Positions 11,840 through 23,880 of a stretch of DNA of 64,000 nt are shown here, piece by piece. A program made the position numbers and the translations under genes. Each line of letters starts with the position of its first letter. Within the stretch, counting starts at the first letter, position 1. The notes under the pieces are model-generated. The model was not told the origin of the DNA. It did no database searches and saw only the letters and a program-made list of their open reading frames with translations. This DNA is from Lytechinus pictus (Eukaryota; Echinodermata; Echinoidea; Temnopleuroida; Toxopneustidae), in the NCBI RefSeq assembly GCF_037042905.1, contig NC_087252.1:22709701-22773700 (forward strand), given 5' to 3'.

Positions 11840-14800
11840 TCATAACATGATCTTCAAATTTTCTCTGTCCCAGTCATACTCCAACGCCTTTGCCTGGATC
11901 TCGTCATTATCGTTGTACTTGACGGTATAAAAGGTGTACAGATTGTTCAGATGACCGAACTGCTCTTCGTCCAGTTTCAACAACTCACTTGCTGTACTCT
12001 TATGGACAACCTTTCCCTCATACCACTTGTACAAACCATGCTTTCCAAGGCTACAGCGATGGCGAATGTGCCGTCCAATGATCGCGTCTCCAGGGAAATC
12101 GTCGTCCTTGTCAACCTCCTTTTCCATCTGTGCCGCTTCGTCATTGACTTCTTCCGGATTCTCAGTATGTTCTGCGACTTCTGTCGTTTGGGGATCCACA
12201 TCTTCGGGTTGTTCCTCTGTTGTGTCATCCATTTTCTCATCAACAGTTTGTTGCTCATCGGCACTTTTCTCCGCCAGTTCAGCAGATCCCTTCGAGTTTG
12301 GCTTTTCGATTTCCTTTTCGGCCCGTTTTTCGAGGAAGTCGTCATCTTCTTCGTTCACTTCGGTGCCATCTTCTTCACTGTCATCTGGCTGCTGTTTGAC
12401 ACCTTTACTTCTTGCAGAGGATTCCGATTCAGAGTCTGTCTTTCTCCGCTTTGGACTGTTGAGCTTTTTGACAAAGTCATTTAGTGATCGTTTCTTTACC
12501 TTTTCCTTTGGGGTTGTTTTCCGCAGATCCCCAAAAGACGTCATCCCAGCAGCAAGAGTAGCAAAAGCTGTATGCTGTGATTTCTTGGGAATGCTGTCAT
12601 CATCATCATCATCACTGCCACTGTATGGTGAGTCCATTGTTGATGGTTTATTAACCTCTTCATCAGTAGTTGGGGATTCCCTCCTTTCCCTCAAAGACCT
12701 ATATGAACCTTCCACCCTCTTGGGTAAATCCTCTTTAGTTTTTCCACTCCTTGTAGACCTTGTGGTTCTTTTCTTTTCTCCATCACTCAAGACTTCTTCA
12801 GTATTGTTGATCTCCTTCACAATATCATCTCTTCTACCCCTGGGACTTCTCCTAGAGGTCTTTGAGGTTACAGAATCATCTCCATCGAGGTTACCAGAAT
12901 TCTTTGGGGATTCTGAAGTGACTTTTTTTGAAGGTTCATTCTTCCCAGAGCGCAGGTCAGCAGATCTCCGTGGAACAATTTTTGTGGAGCCAAATCTGCC
13001 TGATTTTCTCCTTATGACCTTTGAAATCTTGTCATCTTCAACCTTTTCTTCGTCATCATGGTCATCATCCAGCTCATCATCTGCATCTTTATCCTCGTCA
13101 GAATTTTCTGAAGAATGGCTTTGTCTTGGAGGTGATATCTCTATCTCGCTTTCTTCATAACAGGGTTCACTCTCTAGAGCTCTCTTGACAAGAACTTCAC
13201 TGATTTTTGTCAGGGACACTGACAATCTACTGGAAAAAAGTTTTTCTTTGTCAAAATCTTTGATTTCTCCTAACGGTTTCTTTGGGGAATCTTTTGATAG
13301 TACTGGCCTTGGAGATGTACTCCCCCTTTTTGGCCGCGAAACTTTTGGGATAGGGGTAGACTCCTTTCGAGATGTATTACGAGCAGCATTGCTTGGCGGG
13401 ACCTTTTTGGCATTTAGTCGTTCCACTTTGACTTGTGATTTTTTTAATTTGTCTTTCACGCCTTGCTTGACTTGTACAGTTATTTTCTTAGTTTTGGGTG
13501 AATTCCTGGTTTTTCTCACTGGCATTTCCTCCTCACTTTCTTCTTCTTGACCACTATTGTCCTCCTCTTCATCATCATCATCTTTGATATCATCTTGGAT
13601 TTTTTCATATTTCACAGATTTTATGACTTTATCAAGCACTTTCTCAGCTTTTTGAAGATTCTTATTTATCTTATCGGTCTCACTTTCGAGATAGTCCAAG
13701 GCAATTTTCAATTCTTTCTTTATGGTATGTACCACTTTGCTGATGGAGGTGAAAAGTTTAGTAGCCTCAGCTATATCCTTCTTGATCATAATGGTCTTTG
13801 CAGACTCACTTCTCTGAGACTTACTTCTTGTAGACCTACTTCTCGGAGTCTTTACTTCACCTTCCTCAATGCTACTCTCGTCATCCTCATCATCATCATC
13901 CTCCTCCTCGTCTTCATAATCGTCTTCATTCACATCTTCATCATCATCGTCATCCTCATCTGGATTGCTAGCGTCATCAGATGACTCAAGTTTCCTTTTA
14001 CGAGAACTCCTTACGGAAGATCTTTGGACTTTTGGAGGAGTTTTCTTGATCGGGGCTCTGCTTCTTGTACTCCTGGAGGGAGCAGATTGCCTTGTTGGCT
14101 TCTGACTTGAGGCTGCTCCTGCTGCCTGGGTAGCTTGCCTAGAAGGTCTCTTAGGTTCTGGTTTAACAATTTTGCCAATAGCAGCTTTGGCTGCGCTTCT
14201 AGATGAAGTCTGCCTTGGAGGTGGTGACGTTTCATCGGATTCCTCCTCATTGCTCCCAGTATCCTTTGTACTCCCATTATCCTCATCATTCTGTGTGTCC
14301 CCTCCATCCTCCATATCCTCATCAACACCCCCACTATCAGCAGGAATTTCCTTTTTCTCACCATCACCATTACCAGATGAAGATGACGTTACCAACAACT
14401 TTTTACTTGGTGTCTTCTTTACTTCTGTGCCTTCTTGGAGATCCCCCGAGATATCCATATTTTCCTCACTGCCATTCTCTTTGTTGTCATGATCTTCAAT
14501 GTCATTCTCTTCATTGTCATTCTCAGCATGATTCCCTGAATAGCCATCTTCAATATTAGCTTTGTTTCCCATGTCTGATTTCCCGTCAATTTCACCGCCA
14601 TTGAATAGTCCTGCGGTTGGCGTATCCACACCCTCATTGTTTTTGTTCTTCGAAGGAACCACTAACCCAGGAAATTCAAATTTTTCGAGGAGGTATTTCT
14701 GAGCTACAAATAAGCTCCTATTTTTCTTCCTAATGGTCTCTCTCGTCAATGTGGTACACCACTCCTCAACCAGCGTTGCGGGAAGGGCACATTCATCTCC

Positions 14801-15243
14801 CCACCCCATTATTTTCTTGATCCATCCAGCAACGTTCTGGTACGTTTCCTTGATACGAGTCACATATTCACTTAGCTCAAACATCAATCTGTTCGTAACC
14901 CTGCTAGGACTTATCGGCTTGGGAAACTGCTTCTCCTCATCACAAAGGACATCACCATAGATTCCAAGCGACTCACATTCTGGTCCTATTGGGAAGCAAC
15001 CTGGTACAAGGCACTCTACAGGCTGCGAGAGCTCGTCGTCCGTCTGATTCTCAAGATCATCCACCTTAGCTCTGATATCCCGGCAGAATTTTTTGTGCGA
15101 CTGGTTGCGGATTTTAGCTTTGCCATCGGACAGGACAGAGATGGCAGTGTCCAGATGGGGATCCAAAGGAAGGCGTTCATCCTCCAGGAGATCGATGATC
15201 TTCTGTACCCTGAAGTAGGAGGCAATGCCATCTTCCCAATGGT
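11840..15243 (-). CDS. Exon 2 of the Tudor-like gene (final coding exon)
   Basis: 3,404 bases open from the acceptor to a stop at 11840. It carries the conserved-looking N-terminal region (residues about 30-240, including a Cys/Trp-rich patch with VECLVPGCFPIGPEC and WIKKIMGWGDEC). The long disordered acidic/basic middle follows, then the Tudor-like end. Open frames on the other strand through 12.0-14.6 kb are shadows created by its GAT/GAA/TCA-rich codons. Confidence 0.85.
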
Positions 15244-17023
15244 CTGCAGCATGGAACAAAGACAAAGAGCAAAAACATCAATTTTAAAGCTAGGTCAGTA
15301 GTTATAGCAAGCAATGTTTTATAAGAAACTTGGTATTCAAAAAAGGCGAACTGTCACATCACTGTTGATCTACATCTGGTTGATTTTCCACCCCAACAAA
15401 AAGTTGAATTGAATAAAAATAGAAAAATCCAACAAGCATAATCAAAACGATAAAAATCTGATAAAAAATAAGAAAGTTTTGCTAGTTTGATTATTCTCTT
15501 TTTATTCAAATCAACATTTTTGGGGGCTGGGCTTGACTTTTAAAGGAGAATGAAACCCTTGAAACAAGCTGAATTCATATCAAAGAAAAAAATCAAAGAA
15601 ACATATTGTTTGAGGAAGATTGAATGAATAATAAGAAAGTTATGAGCATTTGAATATTGCGATCACTAACGCCATGTAGATCCTCCCATTGGCAATGCGA
15701 CCAAGATCTGTGATGTCACACGACTACAACCAACTCCCTCATTACTTTAGTACTTATTTCACTTATATTCTCACTTTTATAGAGTCTATCACAAGGTGAG
15801 GTGTTCTCTTTATGAGAGGACAAGTACAGAGGTTTCACAACATTATATCATTGATGAATCGTTTGTCATATGATTAGAATGAGCAAAAAGATATGTTTTG
15901 GGGTATATTTTCAGTGTCCAAAAGGGGAGAGTTGTTCATCTGTGACATCAAAGATCTTGGTCGCATTGCCAATGGGAGGATCTCCATAGCATTAGTGATC
16001 TCGACATTCAAATGCTCATAACTCTTCTATTGCTAGTCCTATTTTACTCAAACTTTTGTTGATCTTATTCTTTGATTTTTCTGTTTTCACAAAAGCTAAC
16101 TTGCTCCAAGAGTTTCATTCTCCTTGAAAGACCTTATTGGAAGCAAAAAAATGAAGTAAAATTATACATGTTCACCAATTAAAAGCTACAAGCTACAAAA
16201 TACAACAAACCCAGTTTCCTGCATTTTTAACGCTCACCAGCTATTTCTGTTAGAAATATTCCTATAATTTGCAAATATCAAAAATGGTTACCATCGTGCT
16301 ATTCATCGACAAATATTCCGACGTCATCTTATGTAGATGCACCTGTGACTACATGCAATTGTATGTAGAAAAGTCACATTATATTCTTGTTATCTACATA
16401 TAGTTCACAAATTCAAATTTTTGAAAGACAATTTGCAAAGGGAAATGTCTTAATAGTGCTAACGTCAACATTAACCCACAGCATTATGCCATATTTTGGG
16501 TACTCAAACCTGCAAAAGGTATTCAAACTATGTACAGTAGAAGCTAAAAATGTAACAGAACAAAGTTCAAAACAAGCAAGGAGAAATCTGCACAGGTTTG
16601 TGAATGATCATATGAAAAAAAACTGAGAAGAAGTCCACCCTGACGCAAGAATGGCTGTGATAGAAGCACAGACATAAAACCATACAGGCCTGGCAGCAAA
16701 CATTCACCTAGAACAAATTTGAGTTTTTAAACAATCACATTTCACAATTCTGAATGGAAAACAATGCTTAAGATTGCTAATAATAAAGAGGCATAGCTCA
16801 AAATTGAAAAAAAAAATGTTTGGCACTGATACATAAAGCTTCCTATATTTTTTGCTGGGATATTGGCTGATGAGGTTTTGTCCTGTTTGTAAGGGCACAG
16901 ATACACATAACAATAATGAGCATAATGATACTAACCTGGTCGGATATTCTTCTTGATCATGTCATCCAGTTGTTCCTTGGTCAATGTCTCCTCAAAGACC
17001 CTTGCGTTCACTACTCGCTCCAT
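11840..17023 (-). CDS. Two-exon gene for a 1,163-residue low-complexity protein with a C-terminal Tudor-like domain
   Basis: I do not recognise an orthologue. Exon 1 (17023-16936) encodes 29 residues beginning MERVVNARVFEETLTKEQ. It joins in phase 1 to exon 2 (15243-11840), and the split codon becomes Asp. Donor CAG|GTTAGT and acceptor CTGCAG are canonical. Residues 1-240 look folded. Residues about 240-1080 are highly charged, with long Asp/Glu runs and basic R-S-x-R/K clusters, as in nuclear scaffold or chromatin proteins. Residues about 1082-1163 contain IIGRHIRHR, KWYEGKVV and YTVKYND. This pattern resembles a single Spin/Ssty Tudor-like repeat, a fold that reads methylated histones. A nuclear chromatin role is inferred, not shown. 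Many lysine- and serine-rich stretches could be nuclear localisation or phosphorylation sites. Confidence 0.8.
15244..16935 (-). other. Intron of the Tudor-like gene
   Basis: About 1.7 kb bounded by GT at 16935-16934 and AG at 15245-15244 on the minus strand. It contains the MITE at about 15541-16126. The remainder is AT-rich and I see no further coding exon in it. Confidence 0.75.
15541..16126. mobile_element. MITE with about 190-bp inverted arms, in the intron
   Basis: Left end TAAAGGAGAATGAAAC and right end GTTTCATTCTCCTTGA are complementary. The arms continue for about 190 bases and include a perfectly inverted block around CCTCCCATTGGCAATGCGACC. The element is about 586 bp and non-coding. 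It belongs to the same general class (TAAAGGG-type ends, about 600 bp) as the two elements at 17.9-19.2 kb. Confidence 0.8.
16936..17023 (-). CDS. Exon 1 of the Tudor-like gene
   Basis: 88 bases with the ATG at 17023, encoding 29 codons plus one base. The donor (G at 16936, then GTTAGT) is good. The reading frame joins the large exon exactly. This start is preferred over a TTG inside the intron-side extension of exon 2, because the acceptor CTGCAG at 15249-15244 lies inside that extension. The small exon also supplies a proper ATG. Confidence 0.8.
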
Positions 17024-17910
17024 GGTCGCAGATCTAGAGGATCCAGCTACAGCAGCCTATGGTGTACAGTATGTGTGTGTTACAGAGTGCGTAGTTTCTG
17101 CTTCAGAAGAACCTCAAAGACATCAGTTCTGCAAGAAGAGATGTTGCTAGGCATCAGGTTGGATTAAGCAATGTTGACAGGAAAGTGACTCGACAGTTAC
17201 AAAAAAAATAAAAATCAAATGCTGCCGGTGTTTAGACAAAGAATTTTCAAATTTTGCCAGTGAACAAAGTGGACCGCTATGATAATGTTTTTTACCTCGT
17301 AAACTATAAGATTCAAGATTATGTCCAACTAGCTTGATCAGACGTCGTGCAAAATATAAAAAACCCTCTAGTAATACCCTCAAAACGGTGGAATAAGAAC
17401 AAGACTTACCTACATGTACAAACACATTACTTGAAGGAGAGTAAGGTATATTCTGTTCTTTTTATGAAGAATTTTTCATTTTTATAGAAATCAGCACGTT
17501 TACAAATTTGTGGAATATGGGTTGTGTCTCGTTCCTCTAATATCAAATCAATCAAGTCAAGTCAATCTTGACGTTCATATGCCATAGTAGTCAATATCAT
17601 GATTGTGCGCATCAACGGAAAGACAAGACAATATCAAAACCAGCTAACTTGTCTTGCACATGTGCAACCGATCTGTACACAAGCAGTGCTTGTGATGGCT
17701 GAACAGCCAGTATGAATTTCTGTTCCAGACTTCCAGTGCTTGAATAACCAAGAGTTCAGTTCTTACCCTTCCGGTCAGTGAAACACTTACAGTTCAGCAA
17801 CTGTATTTTTTTTTCAAAAATGAAGTTCGACACTCTGAACATACCAGTACTCCAATAGTTTTGAGGTAAGTTTTATTTTTACTTTGCACTTCTTGATTGT
17901 TATCATTAGA

Positions 17911-18516
17911 TAAAGGGGAATCCAGCCTTGGCCATAAAATGTTGTGTTGGGAAGGAGATAAATAAACCAAACAGAATACCGTAGTGAAAGTTTGAAAGAA
18001 ATCGGACAAGCAATAAGACGGTTATAGCTGCTTTAAAATTGAGATCACTAGTAGTATGTAGCTTTCAAATTGGCAACTGGGTAAGTAAATTATGACAAGG
18101 GGCAAGGACAACTTTCCCATAGGCCATGTACTTTATTATCAGGGATTTGTGGTTTTCTCCTAAGTACCCATTCCCCTGGGGCAGTAATCTAAATATAACC
18201 CAGGCAGTATATTGTTTTATGTCCTCATGATAGAAAAATAAAATTTGAAATAAAACTTTTGGGAAAAATGACATTTTAGCCATAATATGTATTGGAGTAC
18301 ATGGAAGAGTAGTCCTTGCCTTACATCACTATGACATCCCATATGAGGCCAATTTGAAGTCTCCATGAGTATAGTGATTACCAATATTTACAACTATAAA
18401 AAAATCATAACTTTCTTGTTGTTTGTCCAATATTGTTCAAACTTTCACCTATCAACTTGTCTGATTTTTCTTTTTCTTATAAAAACAAGTTTTTATTTGG
18501 GTTGGATTCCCCTTTA
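17911..18516. mobile_element. MITE with TAAAGGGGAATCCA ends
   Basis: The left terminus TAAAGGGGAATCCA and right terminus TGGATTCCCCTTTA are perfect inverted repeats. Weaker inverted similarity runs through AGTTTGAAAGAAATCGGACA and a matching TGTCTGATTTTTCTT near the right end. About 606 bp, no gene. The nearby 17,024-17,910 stretch shows nothing else I can interpret. Confidence 0.75.
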
Positions 18517-18545
18517 TAAATGTTCCTTGGTTCATAGCTTTGATG

Positions 18546-19156
18546 TTAAAGGGATGGTCCGGGCTGAAAATATTTATATCTGAATAAACAGAGTAAAATT
18601 CACAGAGCAAAATGCTGAAAATTTCATCAAAATCAAATAACAAAGTTATTGAATCTCAAAGTTTATTAATATTTTGTGAAAATAGCTATATGCACATCTT
18701 CATGAATATGCATTAGGTGGGATGATGATGTCACATCCCCACTTTCCTTTTTCTTATGTTACATGTATTACATGAAATCATAATTGTTTTTTTTTCATAC
18801 ATGTGTAAATGATGTGTCTCCATTATGATGAAATAAGTTGCAGCAGTAAATAACAAATGCACTTAATCAGTTGTCAATCCAATTGCTTTAGTTCTCGGTA
18901 GAAAAAAATTGAATAAACCTAATTTCATATAATAAAATATTAAAGAACGAGTGGGGATATGACATCAATTTGCTCACTGAGTATTCATGAAGACACGTCT
19001 AGAACTGTTTCACTGGAAAATTCAAAAATCTTTAAAATGTCATAACTTTGTTATTCCTTGTCCGATTTTGATAAAATTTTCAGTGTTTTGTTTGTCTGAT
19101 TTTTCTTTATTATGTTCAAATAATCATATCTACTTGAGCGTGGAGTATCCCTTTAA
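18546..19156. mobile_element. MITE with TTAAAGGGAT ends (TTAA target)
   Basis: TTAAAGGGATGGTCC at the left and GGAGTATCCCTTTAA at the right are inverted repeats. TTAA at both borders fits a TTAA target-site duplication, as made by piggyBac- or Kolobok-like elements. About 611 bp, with no coding capacity. Confidence 0.7.
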
Positions 19157-19625
19157 GCATAATCCACATCCCACTATCGGGACCAAAAGGTTTGTCAAAA
19201 TCTGTTCTTTTGACTTTTTCATTAAAATGTCTAATTCGTAAGAAAGTGACCAAAAAGCGACAGATTTTCACAAGCCTTATGACTACAAGTACTAGAAGAG
19301 TAATATACAGGTTTCATCAATTTAATCCCTCGAGTTTACTTCACATGCCACCGTAGGGGTGCTATACCCCCTACACTAATTCACATTACTTTTCAAGGCG
19401 TAAAATAGTCAAAACAAACAAAAACTTATAAGTATAAGGGGAGTAAAATGACAACGCATAGGACGAGCGCCCTCGATCCCTCACCCCCACTCATTATTTG
19501 AAACCCCTTTGAAACCTTAATTGGCGGTGTGCTAATAATATCCCACTTGTCCTGCATTCGCCAATATACTTCCAAAGGGACGAATTGAAAATCTTGCTTG
19601 ATGAATAGCCTTTCTATGAAAATGG

Positions 19626-19633
19626 GTCTAATG
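19626..19633. repeat. 8-bp target duplication, left (GTCTAATG)
   Basis: GTCTAATG immediately precedes the TAGTGCTG terminus and recurs at 26108-26115 just after the CAGCACTA terminus. A perfect 8-bp duplication is the hallmark of hAT insertion. Confidence 0.8.
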
Positions 19634-20907
19634 TAGTGCTGTAGCCGAACCGCCGAACCGAACGGTAGTTCGCCGAACATGGCACTTCCGAACCGAACAG
19701 AACCGAACCGAACACTAAGACTTGGTTCGGAAGTTCGGCAAAAAAAAAAAAAAAAAACGGCTTTCAGCTAATAAATTTATAAGTTTACACCCTTTCTAAT
19801 CATTAGATTTGCGCATTCTCTATTTAATCTTCTTTGCAATTGTATGTTGGAAGTATGCGCTTATTTTGCGGTTACTAGATTTTGTTTTCATTTTCATGTT
19901 GACATTGTGGTTTTTACGGCCCTGATTAAAGAAAGGAGATCCGATGAATGATGTTGCGCGAGCTTGCGCTATAATCATTTTACTGGCTTTCATCATCTCT
20001 CGCTCTGTGGCCGAATCGCCGAAGAATGGTAAAGAAAACCAAAACTGTATGAGTGTTCATTGGTTAAATCTAATTATCTAAAATATTGTTGTTTTTAGGT
20101 GGCGAACAAGATTCTTGTTTGAAAGTATTTTGAATGAACGAGCTCAATAAACTGAAAGTGAAAGATGAAGTACCATTAATATTACGAATTACGATACGAT
20201 GTGATTAAGATCGTAACTCGTGCATTGTTGCGGCGGAGAATAAAGATCTGATTGAGGTGATTGACATTATTATTGAGGTGTCGGCTCGCTACTGTCTAGT
20301 TTTCATGATTTTAGAGAGAAGTAAAGAGTTTTGAAAACGAGAGATCCAGTGAAAGTGGGAAATAAAGTGAGTGACTGTTAGAGATGGAAAGGAGAGACGC
20401 AAAACAAATAATATAGACATGAGATGAGGTGAAGTTATCTTTTTTTATTATTAACAATCAGATGAAAATAAAAATCAAACACTCATGACTGATTACGGTA
20501 TAGCATATGGGTCATTCCATGGGGTTGGGGCAAAAATTGTGACATCAGGGTCAAAAAATAGAAATGTAATAAATGAAAAGTTTTTGTTCTTATATGTTTC
20601 ATGGGACAATTCTTCAACTAAATCCACTTACAGGCATTTCATACCACCCTGCATATTTGAGTAAATTGCGAAACAAGATTTGGCAAAATACCACCGTTAC
20701 ACGGACATCATTTATCATCCTTACTTAGACTATACTCTCCTACTGTCAAAATAAAAGGGTTGATCTCAATTCCTCTTAATAAATATTTTGCTAACAACAT
20801 TTTTAGTCAATTTATTCCACATTTTCCAACATGGCATATATATTTTGAAAGATTTAGCATCAATAAATGGAACTTGATGCTCTGTGTGTATACCAGTGCC
20901 ATGTTCT

Positions 20908-21690
20908 GTGTCGTTCTTTTTTCTCACCAGTCAAGAAAATTCAATTTATGATGGCATGTAGAACTAAATAGTTGACAGAAGTCATGCCTCAACAGAATGG
21001 AATATTCTTTTTGGAAAAACTCAACTACTCTTTCTGGCCTAACCTTCTATTTTTGGTGTTACCACCGTTACATGGACATCATGTCTCTGTAACAGAGGTA
21101 TAATTTGAAGCATTGTAAGTTAAGGTCCATTAATGGTCATCACATACCAAATTACACTTTCTGCCTTCAATTATTTGCACAAGATCAATTGATTATATTA
21201 GAAAAAAAACATTTTGCATGTCAAATTATTTGCAAATAAAAGAAATTTAAATTAGAGTTTAAACAAAGAAAAATTTACAAAATTATTGACAAATTATGTG
21301 TCGTTCTTTTTTCTCACCAGTCAAGAAAATTCAATTTATGATGGCATGTAGAACTAAATAGTTGAGAGAAGTCATGCCTCAACAGAATGGAATATTCTCT
21401 TTGGAAAAACTCAACTACTCTCTCTGGCCTAACCTTCTATTTTTGTTTGGTGTTACCACCGTTACATGGACATCATGTCTCTGTAACAGAGGTATAATTT
21501 GAAGCATTGTAAGTTAAGATCCATTAATGGTCATTACATACCAAATTACCCTTTCTGCCTTAGAATATTTGATTTGATAATGATTGATTACACTAGAAGA
21601 AAAACATTTTGCATGTCAAATTCTTTGCAAGTAAAAGCACTTTAAATTAGAGTTTAAACAAGGAAAAATGTACAAAATTATTCAATATTG
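20908..21690 (+). repeat. 390-bp tandem duplication inside the nested transposon
   Basis: The sequence starting TCGTTCTTTTTTCTCACCAG at 20911 recurs at 21301 with few changes. It includes the GATGGCATGTAGAACTAAAT block and the ACCGTTACATGGACATCATG motif. Each unit is about 390 bases. Confidence 0.85.
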
Positions 21691-22628
21691 ACATTTAAAA
21701 TCATACTAATCCTCAAGGTTCCACTTCCGTCTGTCTCTGGAAACATTTATGTTTCTTTCTAAAGGGGAAAAAACGAAACAGTGCTATCTTACGATCTCCA
21801 AATCTTTTATTACTTTGAAATATCTCCTTCAAGATATTACTTTCAAATGTAGATACCTCTGTTACACGGACATCATGTCCTTGTAATGGTCATATTGAAT
21901 AGCATTACTTGAATGTTTGACATATTTTTCTAGTATCAACACACTAAATGCAAGTTAACTCATCTTACTCAAGTGTAGAAATACAACATCTACAAGCAAG
22001 CTTCTGTAATTCATATCAATGAACAGGTAAAATGTTTTTTTTATTCATACACAATTATAAAATTTTTTGATACCTTTGATACAATATTCAGGTAAAAAAT
22101 ATGTAGGGAAAAGGTACTAGTTTAGTTCTTCTAAGCTATGGTTTTTCAAGACAAAACAAGACAAAGTTGGCATAGACATGGACAACGCATTTATACCTTA
22201 CACATATAAACTTGTTCAATTTGTTAGCTCTAATTTGTTTTACCTCAGTTACATGGACATCATGTCCTCAAAATGGTAGTGTAGAAGTGACATTAATTAA
22301 AATATAATCATGTCATCACTGGAACTTACATACATTAGATAAAACATTAAGTTTCAACATGCGAAAAGGACAATTGTAAAGTACTTAGTGGACAAATTAA
22401 ATTAAAAAAACTCACCACCTTTATATCTTCTGTTTTTTTAACAGAGTTGTAAGCAAGAAAGTAAAATGTACTAAGCTATTCTAATGTTCAAAAATAAAAC
22501 TGCAAGAACTCTTCAGTAAACTTCTTACTGGCAAATGCAAAAAAATGTATTACACTGTACACTAAACCTGACTATTAAAATTAACATGCAATATTTCTCT
22601 CTTCATTCAGGTTACAAGTTTATGAACT

Positions 22629-22800
22629 TCAAGAAGACTGGTGACCCAATAAGAAAGTTTGGAAGAGGATTCTGTCAATGTCACAAAGTGGATGGAGGTA
22701 GAATTGTGCCTCGCCATCAGGCCAGGAGTACAGGTCACCAGATTGACACTTCATGTACTGAAGATATACATTTTCACCTTGAACAGAGGCTACCTGTAGT
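22629..22800 (-). pseudogene. Possible terminal coding exon inside the nested transposon
   Basis: On the minus strand an acceptor CTACAG near 22,797 leads into an open frame of about 54 residues that begins VASVQGENVYLQYMK and ends at a stop at 22629. Its Y/W-P-rich pattern (VYLQYMK...YSWPDGE) faintly resembles the C-terminal tails of some transposon-associated proteins in marine animals. No upstream partner exon was recognised, so this may be a remnant of the transposase gene or of captured host sequence. Confidence 0.3.
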
Positions 22801-23700
22801 TGAGAAAAATAGTATTTGGAAGTTTGACTATATTTTTTAAGCAATAAGCAAATATTTTTTATATTATATCAAATCATTTAGTTATTTATGTCTTGACATT
22901 TTCTCATTAAAGGGGGTGGATTACTAGGGACAATGAATCTGATCTGTTCTTGCAAAATACACAGGAACCTTCACTTTGTATTTTTTCATAGCAAATAGAA
23001 TTCATCATTTCATAGTTCATAAATTAAATATAAAGTTACGTTTTATAGAAGGTTTTTGTATTTGTGTTGTTGTGTTCTACTTTGTTTTCACAATACAATT
23101 ACTTGCCCATTACCTTTTCATAAATTATCTGTACTTCAATTTCATTTCTCAATGGATTAATTTAATCTAATTCTATTCTGCATTCTAATCAAGGGTGGTT
23201 ATCTAGACAATTCCATTTAGTTTTTTATGACCATCTTATTTAATTTTCATCGCTGAAGTTTAATTGTTCAAGCAATTACATAATATATGTATGTTCTATT
23301 GGAATTAAATGAATTAATGGAATTCAAATCTGCAATTTACCTTCTGATACAGCAAATAAACTCTTGTGAAAAAAACTTGATTGTGTCACATTTTTTGTTC
23401 ACTTGTACATGTTTTAAAAATCTCATTATATTGCAATAAAAAAAAATCACATTGAAAACAATCACACAGTTTTGCTTTCTGATAAAACGAACCCCCCCTT
23501 CTCCTTACAATTTAATATATAGACATCAAAATACAAAATATTGAAAAAATATTGAGAGAAAAAAAGAATGTGCTGAAAAGTATAACATTCAACAAGATGA
23601 AAAGTTTTGGGAAGGTTAGGCCTACAGCCAAGAATGACTAGTAATTAGATTATGGCCATGCTTCATCATACACAAAGCACATGTACTATGTGTAGGGGGT

Positions 23701-23755
23701 AGTAACAGAAAAATTATTTTGCCCCCCCCCCCCTTTCGGATTGGAATCAGCTGAC

Positions 23756-23807
<52 letters not shown>

Positions 23808-23880
23808 GGGGGGGGGGGCCTGCCTCCCCCGTGGCGCTGCCACTGGTTCTAAACTCTCATTTTTTGGGGGAAATTCAAAT
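23701..23880. repeat. Homopolymer-rich retro-element debris
   Basis: A C-run, then about 44 consecutive A, then a G-run, adjoining a GTGGCGCTGCCACTG motif that is typical of decayed repeat copies. The minus-strand open frame across it is a run of Phe codons and is not a gene. Confidence 0.6.

Noticed and set aside
12027..14559. Several long plus-strand open frames (up to 377 codons) rich in Ser, Phe and Leu
   Set aside because: They are antisense shadows of the Asp/Glu/Ser-rich minus-strand exon of the Tudor-like gene; they have no domain and no splice signals of their own.
16560..16670. A short stretch resembling part of a zinc finger (HRFVNDHMK, followed by GAAGTCCACCCTGA, which also occurs in exon 10)
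   Set aside because: There is no C-x2-C pair and the frame is broken; the shared bases are too few to claim a finger relic.
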